Assembly: GCA_947068385.1 (NCBI GenBank)
Contig: CAMTBF010000208.1
Coordinates: forward strand, 1-6,679
Direction: 5' to 3'
Length of the DNA stretch: 6,679 nt
Source of the DNA: an uncultured Lachnospiraceae bacterium
GTDB lineage: Bacteria; Bacillota; Clostridia; Lachnospirales; Lachnospiraceae
Both the position numbers and the translations under genes were made by a program. Under the pieces are notes generated by a model. It did no database searches. It was not told where the DNA came from and saw nothing but the letters and a program-made list of their open reading frames with translations. Of this stretch, positions 1-5,996 are shown piece after piece. Within the stretch, counting starts at the first letter, position 1; each line of letters starts with the position of its first letter.

Positions 1-650
1 CAGCCGTCCAGCACGTCCGTGCGCATGCCCATGTCGTTCTGGGGCTTTCCCAGAAAGGATCCCGCCAGCTCGGAGCGCTCGTCCACCACCCCCACGGTCA
101 TCCCCCGCCCATAGGCATTGCCGTCGGAGATCTGCCGGATCAGGTCCCGCAACAGCGTGGTCTTGCCGCAGCCCGGCGGCGAGACGATCAGGGCGCTGCA
201 CAGCCGCCCCTGCCGGTACATCCCGGGCAGCACCCCGTCCGCAGCGCCCTTCATCTGGTGGGAGACCCTGATGTTGAGATAGGAGATGTTCTTGAAGGTC
301 CTCACCCTCCCGTCCGCCTCCATCACGGCTTGTCCCGCCACGCCTACCCGGTGGCCTCCCCCCACGGTGATGAATCCCTGGCGCAGCTCCTCCTCATAGG
401 CATAGGGGGAGTAATGGCAGATATGCTCCAGCATCTGCGACAGCTCCCTCCCGGTGGCCAGGCGTCCCTCAGAGGGCTCCCCGGAAAGCTCCCCTGTGTC
501 CGTCAGGAACAGCTCCTCCCCTTTTCTATGTATGATCACAGGCTGCCCCGCCCGCAGGCGGATTTCCTGAATGGCCGCCTGCTCCCGCGCCACCCTCTGC
601 CAGAGCGCCCGGTGGCCGGAGGGAAACAGCTGCAGAATCGTATTCTCCAT
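1..650 (-). CDS. spoIIIAA: Stage III sporulation protein AA, ATPase (3' end cut by window edge)
   Basis: First gene of the spoIIIA operon. From family knowledge, SpoIIIAA is a cytoplasmic secretion-type ATPase in the mother cell that powers the SpoIIIA-SpoIIQ channel into the forespore. Seen here: 216 residues without a stop, running off the low-coordinate edge; the family is usually a little over 300 residues, so roughly the last third is missing. Recognisable parts are the conserved segment GFITVGGGHRVGVAG (about residues 92-106), a Walker A loop SPPGCGKTTLLRD (about 157-169) and VGVVDERSEL (about 186-195) in the Walker B region. Two ATGs are possible: 656 is only 2 bases after the AGGAGG at 664-659, whereas 650 has an 8-base gap, so 650 is chosen. 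The gene follows a terminator and so should have its own promoter. Identification is confident; only the extreme N-terminus is uncertain. Confidence 0.95.
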   Translation of the reverse strand, partial: MENTILQLFPSGHRALWQRVAREQAAIQEIRLRAGQPVIIHRKGEELFLTDTGELSGEPSEGRLATGRELSQMLEHICHYSPYAYEEELRQGFITVGGGHRVGVAGQAVMEADGRVRTFKNISYLNIRVSHQMKGAADGVLPGMYRQGRLCSALIVSPPGCGKTTLLRDLIRQISDGNAYGRGMTVGVVDERSELAGSFLGKPQNDMGMRTDVLDG

Positions 651-670
651 CCCCATGTCCTCCTTTCTCC

Positions 671-698
671 AATATATGAAAAAAAGGACAGGATATTC
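671..698 (-). promoter_or_regulatory. Candidate sigma-E promoter of the spoIIIA operon
   Basis: On the minus strand GAATATC (698-692) is followed, after 13 bases, by CATATATT (678-671). This fits the Bacillus sigma-E pattern of an ATA-containing -35 and a CATACAnT-like -10 with one mismatch in the conserved positions of the -10. The spoIIIA operon is sigma-E-controlled in Bacillus subtilis, so the position is right. A weakness is that the predicted start, near 664, leaves only about 14 bases before the chosen ATG, so the message would begin at the ribosome binding site. The -35 lies inside the terminator hairpin of the preceding gene. Confidence 0.35.
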
Positions 699-708
699 CT
701 GCCCTTTT
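679..708 (-). terminator. Intrinsic terminator after the transglutaminase-like gene
   Basis: Read on the minus strand, AAAAGGGCAGGA (708-697) pairs with TCCTGTCCTTTT (693-682) around a 3-base loop. This gives 12 base pairs with one G-U pair, and the T run continues to 679. It lies 24 bases after the stop of the transglutaminase-like gene and separates it from spoIIIAA. Confidence 0.85.
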
Positions 709-731
709 CCGAATTTCTTTCTCTGTTCCGT

Positions 732-2396
732 TCAATAGGTATATACGTTATGGTAAAGCCGGTAATACCCTCCGCCCAGATCCTGCACCTGCAGCTGAAT
801 CGCGAAGCCGCTTGCGCCCATGTCCTTCAGCGCGGCATCCACGTACCCCTTCCGGTAATCGCCGCTGTTGTAGGCACGCTCCACCGAGCCCCACAGGGAC
901 TGCGGGATGACGTTCACGAACTGTCGGTCTCCCGTCCCCACGTCCTCCAGCAGCTTCCTGCAGTCCTCGTAGTATTCCTGCATGGTGTCCCGCACCTGTT
1001 CCTCGGTGACGCCCGCCTTCTCCAGATTCTCCCGCTTGCGGTCCTCCGCGGCCTGCAGGGGATCCACGGGCTCCTCCTTCCTCTTGCTCTCCCACTCCAG
1101 GGGCTGGATGGGATCCGGGTTGATCAGGCCGGAGATATCGCCCGATCCGCTGCTGCCCTCCCCGCCGGGATTTTCCGCGCTTCCGGGCATCTCCCCGTCC
1201 CCCGAAGCCCCGGCCTCCCCGCCGTCAGGCGCCGCAGGCGTCTCCGGGCCTGCCCCTTCGCAGGCCGGCAGATACACCGAGAGCCCCGTCCGCCTGTGGG
1301 TGGCCGCCAGCTCCCTGTCCGTCTTGTTGAAATAGTTGTAGGTGGGCTCCTCCGTGTCGTCCCATGTGACGTCCACATTGCGGTAGGTGCCGTCTATCTT
1401 CACGATGTTCCACGCATGGTCCTCCCCGGCGTAGCCTGTGCAGTAATAGCATGGGATGCCCAGCTGCTGCATCATGTACTGGAACGCCCTGGCATAACCG
1501 GCACAGACGCTCCTGCCGCCCACCAGCGCGCTGTAGGCGCTCTGGTTCATGGGCGCGGCCACATCGTATTCCACTGTCTGCGTCATCACGTCATGGACGT
1601 ATTTCTCCATCTCCGCCTGGCTTCCCAGCCCCCGGGCCTGGGCCACGATATTGCCCGCCGCCCCCTCGAAGGCAAGCCTGGACTGATCCAGCGCGTCCGC
1701 GGTCTCGTTGAACTTCAACGTGATCTCCGCGCACCTGCCGCTGCGCAGGTATTTGCAGGAATATCCCGTATCCAGCCAGAACAGCTCCGGATGGTCGTTG
1801 TAGACCGCCTCGAACACGGTCTTCAGCTGGCTTATGGACACTGTCGTCACCGGCGTAAAGGATGGGGTCAGGCTCATGGCATTGGCATAGATCTGGCTGT
1901 ATATCTGCTGCATGTCCGCTTCCAGCATGGCATAGTAAGGATAGATTTCCCCGTCGAAGGACAGGCCGCTGCCTGTGTCCCCGGGATTTTCGGCCCCGGT
2001 CAGGTCGTCCGCCTCGGCCTCGTCTATCTCCTGCGCTTCCTCCCGCACAGGCTCGTAGCCCGTCCTGCCGCTCACGTCCTCCGGAGCCTCCACGGAAGGG
2101 CTGTCAGGCTGCTCGTAGCCGATCTGCCCCTGCAGCCAGTCCGCGTTGATTCCCGGCTGGCCCTCCCCAGGCGCTTCGGAATCCGGCTGCCCGTCCCCGT
2201 CCCGGAACAGGCCGCCCAGCCCGCCTGACTGGCCGTCCTGGGAGGACTGCGCCGAACCCACGCTTTCCACCCGCTCCGCCAGCATGGCCGTCAGGGATGG
2301 ATTCAGCGCACAGATCAGGATGCCCGCGCAGCCCATCATGATAAGACCCATCAAAAAAAAGAAGATACCCTTCAATACTTTCAAGTTTCCACACAT
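732..2396 (-). CDS. Membrane-anchored extracytoplasmic transglutaminase-like protein
   Basis: 554 residues from the ATG at 2396. A single hydrophobic segment (about residues 9-31) follows a short basic N-terminus, which suggests an anchor with the rest outside the cell; the Cys in MMGC has hydrophobic residues after it, so a lipoprotein is less likely. A long acidic, Gly/Pro/Ser-rich linker (about 45-145) precedes a transglutaminase-like core of roughly residues 260-360. Its triad is intact: Cys298 in SVCAGYA, His327 in EDHAWN, Asp342 in NVDVTWDD. A second low-complexity linker (about 390-420) leads to a C-terminal region of about 110 residues that I do not recognise. Such domains can act as cysteine proteases, peptidases or cross-linking enzymes, so the substrate cannot be named. 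An in-frame TTG lies at 2420, but the upstream promoter would leave it almost no leader, so 2396 is preferred; its ribosome site (GGGCGG) is weak. It has its own promoter and terminator, so it seems monocistronic, though read-through from the gene before it is possible. Confidence 0.85.
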   Translation of the reverse strand: MCGNLKVLKGIFFFLMGLIMMGCAGILICALNPSLTAMLAERVESVGSAQSSQDGQSGGLGGLFRDGDGQPDSEAPGEGQPGINADWLQGQIGYEQPDSPSVEAPEDVSGRTGYEPVREEAQEIDEAEADDLTGAENPGDTGSGLSFDGEIYPYYAMLEADMQQIYSQIYANAMSLTPSFTPVTTVSISQLKTVFEAVYNDHPELFWLDTGYSCKYLRSGRCAEITLKFNETADALDQSRLAFEGAAGNIVAQARGLGSQAEMEKYVHDVMTQTVEYDVAAPMNQSAYSALVGGRSVCAGYARAFQYMMQQLGIPCYYCTGYAGEDHAWNIVKIDGTYRNVDVTWDDTEEPTYNYFNKTDRELAATHRRTGLSVYLPACEGAGPETPAAPDGGEAGASGDGEMPGSAENPGGEGSSGSGDISGLINPDPIQPLEWESKRKEEPVDPLQAAEDRKRENLEKAGVTEEQVRDTMQEYYEDCRKLLEDVGTGDRQFVNVIPQSLWGSVERAYNSGDYRKGYVDAALKDMGASGFAIQLQVQDLGGGYYRLYHNVYTY

Positions 2397-2432
2397 TCCG
2401 CCGCCCTGCGGCTCAAACAATCAATCGGCCCT

Positions 2433-2460
2433 ATTGTAACATATACTGCGTACCGGTCAA
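2433..2460 (-). promoter_or_regulatory. Sigma-A-type promoter for the transglutaminase-like gene
   Basis: On the minus strand a -35 TTGACC (2460-2455) is separated by 16 bases from a -10 TACAAT (2438-2433). The -10 is preceded by TGT, which forms an extended -10 (TGn). The predicted start near 2426 gives a leader of about 30 bases to the ATG at 2396. Confidence 0.6.
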
Positions 2461-2462
2461 AT

Positions 2463-2484
2463 CTGCAGTGCAACCCGACTGCAG
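2463..2484. repeat. 7-bp perfect inverted repeat just upstream of the promoter
   Basis: CTGCAGT (2463-2469) and ACTGCAG (2478-2484) are exact reverse complements around an 8-base spacer. The near arm ends two bases from the -35 hexamer at 2455-2460, so it could be an operator. In RNA read from the upstream gene it could form a small hairpin. The far arm is shared with the larger inverted repeat at 2479-2539, so only one of the two hairpins can form at a time. Confidence 0.6.
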
Positions 2485-2539
2485 ACCGCCAGCCAAGTAC
2501 TTTCCCGGAGACACCACTGTAAATCCTGGCGGTCTGCAG
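2479..2539. repeat. 14-bp perfect inverted repeat after the membrane protein gene
   Basis: CTGCAGACCGCCAG (2479-2492) and CTGGCGGTCTGCAG (2526-2539) are perfect reverse complements around a 33-base spacer, which itself contains the palindrome AAGTACTT (2495-2502). The element begins 24 bases after the stop of the membrane protein gene, where a terminator would be expected. However, no T run follows on either strand, so it is not a classic intrinsic terminator. It could be an RNA 3'-end stabiliser, a protein site or a small dispersed repeat. Confidence 0.75.
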
Positions 2540-2563
2540 CATGAAATCCCCTCTTCCGCAAGC

Positions 2564-4183
2564 TCATTCCCGCCGCGCCGCACATGACATCAGCTCTTCC
2601 ACGCTCTCGTACACAAATACCGTATAGTCCCCGTCCTCATAGACGATCTCCCCCGCCTGCAGCGCCTCCGCCCCGGCGTATTCCACCGTCTGCTCCGCTG
2701 TCAGCAGGAGGAACGTCTCGCCCTGATGATACCCTTCCTCATAATACCGCACCGGAGAGGACCATTTGAAGAACTCCAGGTACTCCGGATCCCCGATGTT
2801 GGCGATCTCCACCGCCCCGTCCGTCAGCTCCGTCATGATGTTGGCGTTCCAATAGGTGGCGAAGCCGAAGTTGTAGTCATTCTCCTGCAGGAAAGCCGCA
2901 ACCGCCCGCTTCCCCTCATTCTTGTCCGCCGCCAGATAGGAGAGCGTCACCTTGGCCGTGCCCATCAGGAGACAGAAGGCCAGCAGCAGGCTTACCGCCA
3001 GCCTGTCGAAGGCCGGCTCCCGCCCCTCCATATAGAACGCAAGCACCGGCAGGGCGAAGACCAGCGTGGTGATATAGTACCGGGGCACCATGGTGCTGGT
3101 AGTGAATACGAAGACGAACAGATTCAGCCCCAGGGACACCGCCAGGAACAGCGCCACGAAGAACCTCTGCCCGCAGCTTCCCCTGTACACCTTTGCGCCG
3201 CAGTAGATCAGCAGGGCGATGGCCACGAAGGAGAGCATGGTGATGAAGCCCCTTAAGGACAGGAATCCCCTGTCCGGAATATAGCCGAAGAGCATCAGCA
3301 GGCTCCCGATGGCGTTCTGCACCCGCTCCGCAAGGATGCCCTGGTAGACCGCGATGAAATTGGTGGCCTCATAGGTCTGGAACACGTACTGCCTGCTCAC
3401 CCACAGCACATTGATGCAGTAGCCCAGCAGGCTGCCGCCCGCGCCCAGCAGGCTGCAGGTAAGATATGCCGCACGCCCGCTTCTCCAGACCTGCCGGAAG
3501 CTCTTCTTCCCCGTGTCCGTGCCGAACTGGCGGCGGAACTGCTTCCATTCCCCCGAAAACGCCAGGTACAGGCACGCCGCCATGGCCAGCGGGCACTGCA
3601 TGGCCAGCAGATACCGCACGCCGGACACGCCGCAGATGACGGACAGCAGAAGGTATGCCGCCGCCATCTCCCACCTTCTCCACCTGGGGTATGCCACCTT
3701 CTGCACCAGCCGCAGGAACAGGCCGAAGTAAAAGAACAGCAGGATGACATGGGGCATGTACGTATTGCCCATCTGCATATGCGTCATCATCGTCTCCGAA
3801 AAAGGCAGCAGAAGGACGGCCCCGGTGAGGGCCACCCGTCTGCGATCCACCTTCAGGGGCTTCATCATATAGAAATAGGACGCCAGCATCAGCACGTATG
3901 TGGCCATATTGGCGATCATGCGAATCAGATGCCAGTCCTGGGACAGCCGAAACAGCGGCGCCATCACCAGCTGCGTATAGAGGAACCTGAACTCCGTGGA
4001 ATAATACCATTCCTCTGTGGCGAAGACATGCCCGCTCTCCGCCAGCAGGCGGGAGAAGATCATCTCCGCCGCCATGTCGGAGTCCAGCCAGTGGTCATGG
4101 CAGAATAGATTCAGGACGACCAGCCCCCCGAAGACCGCTCCCAGGACGGCAAATGGCCACCACTGCCTTATTTTCGCTCTCAT
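2564..4183 (-). CDS. Polytopic membrane protein, probable GT-C-type glycosyltransferase
   Basis: 539 residues. A hydrophobic segment near residues 10-27 is followed by a loop of about 60 residues with an acidic motif (LDSD, 33-36) and many aromatics. Roughly ten further membrane segments then lie between about residues 88 and 410, and a C-terminal region of about 125 residues looks soluble. One early helix, a first outer loop with a D-x-D-like motif and many later helices is the pattern of GT-C glycosyltransferases, which use polyprenyl-phosphate sugars outside the membrane. I infer that class from topology; no diagnostic family signature was seen, and a polymer flippase or an uncharacterised membrane protein remains possible. 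The ATG at 4183 is 20 bases after the citrate synthase stop. That gap holds GGAGGG and GGGGGG, the second only 3 bases from the ATG. I see no promoter in the gap, so it is probably cotranscribed with the citrate synthase gene. Confidence 0.8.
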   Translation of the reverse strand: MRAKIRQWWPFAVLGAVFGGLVVLNLFCHDHWLDSDMAAEMIFSRLLAESGHVFATEEWYYSTEFRFLYTQLVMAPLFRLSQDWHLIRMIANMATYVLMLASYFYMMKPLKVDRRRVALTGAVLLLPFSETMMTHMQMGNTYMPHVILLFFYFGLFLRLVQKVAYPRWRRWEMAAAYLLLSVICGVSGVRYLLAMQCPLAMAACLYLAFSGEWKQFRRQFGTDTGKKSFRQVWRSGRAAYLTCSLLGAGGSLLGYCINVLWVSRQYVFQTYEATNFIAVYQGILAERVQNAIGSLLMLFGYIPDRGFLSLRGFITMLSFVAIALLIYCGAKVYRGSCGQRFFVALFLAVSLGLNLFVFVFTTSTMVPRYYITTLVFALPVLAFYMEGREPAFDRLAVSLLLAFCLLMGTAKVTLSYLAADKNEGKRAVAAFLQENDYNFGFATYWNANIMTELTDGAVEIANIGDPEYLEFFKWSSPVRYYEEGYHQGETFLLLTAEQTVEYAGAEALQAGEIVYEDGDYTVFVYESVEELMSCAARRE

Positions 4184-4203
4184 AATCCCCCCAAAGCCCT
4201 CCG

Positions 4204-5550
4204 TTACCTGTTGTCCCGGCCCACATACTCCCGCTCCTGCATGACGCTCTTGTATGCGGGGCGGATGATCTTATCCATGTTGATCAGCTCTTCGATCCTG
4301 TGGGCGCTCCAGCCCACGATCCTGGCGATGGCGAAAATCGGCGTGAACATCTCCAGAGGGATCTCCAGCATGCTGTAGACGAAGCCGCTGTAGAAGTCCA
4401 CATTAGCGCTTACGCCCTTGTAGATCCTCGACTTCTCCGCGATCACCTGGGGAGCCAGCCGCTCGATCATGGAGTACAGTGCGAAATCCTTCTCCCTGCC
4501 CTTGGCGGACGCCAGCTGGTGCACGAAGCCCTTGAACACCTGGGCCCTGGGATCCGAGAGGGAATACACCGCGTGGCCCATGCCGTAGATCAGGCCCTTG
4601 TGGTCGAAGGCCTCCTTGTTCAGGATCTTCTTCAGATAAGCCCTGACAGCGTCCTCGTCCTCCCAGTCGGACACATTGGCCTCGATCTCCCGCATCATCT
4701 CCACCACCTTGATATTGGCGCCGCCGTGCTTGGGCCCCTTCAGGGAGGACAGCGCCGCCGCGATGACGGAATAGGTGTCCGAACCCGAGGAGGTCACCAC
4801 GCGGGTGGTGAAGGTGGAGTTGTTGCCCCCGCCATGCTCCATGTGCAGCACCAGGGCGGTATCCAGCACCGCGGCCTCCAGCTGCGTGTATTTCTTGTCC
4901 GGGCGCAGCATCATCAGCAGGTTCTCCGCTGTGGACAGCTTCCTGGAGGGACGGTGTATGTACATGCTCTCATCGTTCTGATAGTGGTTATAGGCATGAT
5001 ACCCGTACACGGCCAGCATGGGGAACACGCCGATCAGGCGGAAGCTCTGCCGGAGCACGTTCTCGATGGAGGTATCGTTGCATTCCTTGTCATAGGATGC
5101 CAGCGTCAGCACGCTCCTGGTCAGGGAGTTCATGATGTCGCTGCTGGGCGCTTTCATGATCACGTCCCTGGTGAAGTTCGTGGGCAGCGTCCGGCAGGCG
5201 ATCAGGATCTCCCGGAAATCCTTCAGCTGCTTCTCATCCGGCAGCCTGCCGAACAGCAGCAGGTAGCTGACCTCCTCAAAGCCGAAGCGCTTCCCCTTGA
5301 AGCCCTTCACCAGCTCGATGCAGTCATAGCCCCGGTACCACAGCTTGCCCTCGCAGGGCGTCTTCACCCCATTTATCATCTGAAAGGACTCAATGCGCGA
5401 TACATTGGTCAATCCTGTCACCACACCGTTTCCGTTCTTGTCGCGCAGGCCCCGTTGCACTTCATACTTGTCGAACATCTCCGGCTCCAGATGGTCGGCT
5501 TCTCTGCACAGCTGTGCATAATCCTTCAATACGATTTCGTTTTTCTTCAA
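4204..5550 (-). CDS. Citrate synthase (Si type)
   Basis: Condenses oxaloacetate and acetyl-CoA to citrate in the cytoplasm. All key motifs are present (numbers for the 448-residue form): HMEHGGGNNST (about 236-246) for oxaloacetate binding, the catalytic His in GPKHGGAN (His275), the second His in GMGHAVY (His326) and the catalytic Asp in NVDFYSG (Asp385). The N-terminal part holds the usual helical region with RGLRDKNGNGVVTGL and LWYRGYDC. It matches the Si family, not the Re-citrate synthases found in some clostridia. A 2-methylcitrate synthase cannot be excluded by eye. Start: the frame is open to an ATG at 5574, but AGGAGG at 5565-5560 lies inside that extension, 9 bases before the TTG at 5550, which I choose. 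An out-of-frame ATG at 5557 is only 2 bases from the same site. The ATG at 5574 has only a weak AGGA, 10 bases upstream. The gene is first in a likely two-gene unit with the membrane protein gene. Confidence 0.95.
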   Translation of the reverse strand: MKKNEIVLKDYAQLCREADHLEPEMFDKYEVQRGLRDKNGNGVVTGLTNVSRIESFQMINGVKTPCEGKLWYRGYDCIELVKGFKGKRFGFEEVSYLLLFGRLPDEKQLKDFREILIACRTLPTNFTRDVIMKAPSSDIMNSLTRSVLTLASYDKECNDTSIENVLRQSFRLIGVFPMLAVYGYHAYNHYQNDESMYIHRPSRKLSTAENLLMMLRPDKKYTQLEAAVLDTALVLHMEHGGGNNSTFTTRVVTSSGSDTYSVIAAALSSLKGPKHGGANIKVVEMMREIEANVSDWEDEDAVRAYLKKILNKEAFDHKGLIYGMGHAVYSLSDPRAQVFKGFVHQLASAKGREKDFALYSMIERLAPQVIAEKSRIYKGVSANVDFYSGFVYSMLEIPLEMFTPIFAIARIVGWSAHRIEELINMDKIIRPAYKSVMQEREYVGRDNR

Positions 5551-5595
5551 TAGCCATTTCCTCCTATCTCTCATTTGTCATCAGTCCTAATTTAT

Positions 5596-5625
5596 ATCTT
5601 ATCGTCTTTTCATCATTGGTGTCAA
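5596..5625 (-). promoter_or_regulatory. Sigma-A-type promoter for citrate synthase
   Basis: On the minus strand a perfect -35 TTGACA (5625-5620) lies 18 bases before TAAGAT (5601-5596), which matches the -10 consensus at four of six positions. The predicted start near 5589 leaves about 38 bases before the TTG at 5550 and only about 14 before the ATG at 5574. This favours the internal TTG. Confidence 0.55.
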
Positions 5626-5632
5626 CTGAAAA

Positions 5633-5648
5633 TGTATTAATTTATGCA
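5633..5648. promoter_or_regulatory. AT-rich imperfect palindrome upstream of the citrate synthase promoter
   Basis: TGTATTAATTTATGCA matches its own reverse complement at 12 of 16 positions. It is centred about 50 bases before the predicted transcription start, where an activator site or AT-rich UP-like element could sit. An ArgR-like or other regulator site is conceivable, but the match is too loose to name one. Confidence 0.22.
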
Positions 5649-5656
5649 AAATTCAC

Positions 5657-5698
5657 AAAAAATTCAAAAGACCCCGATGCCGATCCGCACCGGGGCCT
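5657..5698 (-). terminator. Intrinsic terminator after the parA-like operon
   Basis: On the minus strand AGGCCCCGGTGC (5698-5687) pairs with GCATCGGGGTCT (5680-5669) around a 6-base loop, giving 12 base pairs with two G-U pairs. TTTT, then GAATTTTTT, follow on the 3' side. It begins 46 bases after the stop of the small basic protein gene and insulates the citrate synthase promoter from the parA-like transcript. Confidence 0.88.
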
Positions 5699-5744
5699 CC
5701 TCGAAACGCCCTCTGGTCTCCCGTATCATCTGCGCAGCCTCCAG

Positions 5745-5996
5745 CTACAGCAGGTGCACCGGGAGCTGCTGCCCTATTCCATAGGCCTCATATGCCTGCT
5801 TTCCGGCGGCCGCAGCCCCTTCTGTCTTTCGCGCCTTTTTATTTGCCGCGGTCTTCTTCTCCGCGCCGCTCTTCTCGCTTTTCGGGGCCTTCGGCTCCGG
5901 CATGGCCTTTTCCTCAGCCTGTGGAGCCGTCTCGGGTCCTTTCGCCGCGCCCGCTGCCTTCACTGCCCTCTTGATGCTACCTGCTCCTACCGACAT
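5745..5996 (-). CDS. Small Lys/Ala-rich basic protein, unknown function
   Basis: 83 residues. A short, complex N-terminus (MSVGAGSIKRA) is followed by a low-complexity stretch (about residues 11-66) of Ala, Lys, Glu and Pro with about a dozen lysines, and then by an ordered-looking tail, YGIGQQLPVHLL. The middle resembles histone-H1-like or disordered nucleoid-binding tails; the two ends look constrained and may be the functional parts. The start is well supported: AGGAGGT lies within the end of the parA-like gene, with AGGAGG 9 bases before this ATG, and the two genes overlap by 20 bases in different frames, implying translational coupling. No signal peptide or membrane segment. I do not recognise a named family. 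A DNA- or ParA-interacting accessory role is inference from composition and context only. Confidence 0.75.
   Translation of the reverse strand: MSVGAGSIKRAVKAAGAAKGPETAPQAEEKAMPEPKAPKSEKSGAEKKTAANKKARKTEGAAAAGKQAYEAYGIGQQLPVHLL

Noticed and set aside
526..735. Minus-strand 69-codon frame between the transglutaminase-like gene and spoIIIAA
   Set aside because: It begins with TTG, runs through the terminator hairpin and then overlaps the start of spoIIIAA in another frame. The spoIIIAA reading is far stronger.
258..2228. Very long plus-strand open frame of 656 codons
   Set aside because: It lies antisense to spoIIIAA and the transglutaminase-like gene and crosses the gap and terminator between them. 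Its product is Leu/Arg/His/Pro-rich with no recognisable motif, as expected from the complement of GC-rich coding DNA.
2479..2539. Inverted repeat as an invertible promoter or a miniature transposon
   Set aside because: The spacer is only 33 bases and the promoter lies outside it. No target-site duplication flanks the arms and no recombinase gene is nearby.
2726..3256. Plus-strand open frame of 176 codons within the membrane protein gene
   Set aside because: It is antisense to a convincing multi-helix membrane protein, with a His/Gln/Arg-rich product and no motif.
3369..4010. Minus-strand alternative frame of 213 codons within the membrane protein gene
   Set aside because: Same strand but another frame than the membrane protein. 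The product is Gly/Ala/Pro/His-rich with no plausible ribosome site or domain.
4300..5553. Plus-strand open frame of 417 codons
   Set aside because: It is antisense to the clearly functional citrate synthase and rich in His, Leu and Gln with no domain. It is a shadow frame.
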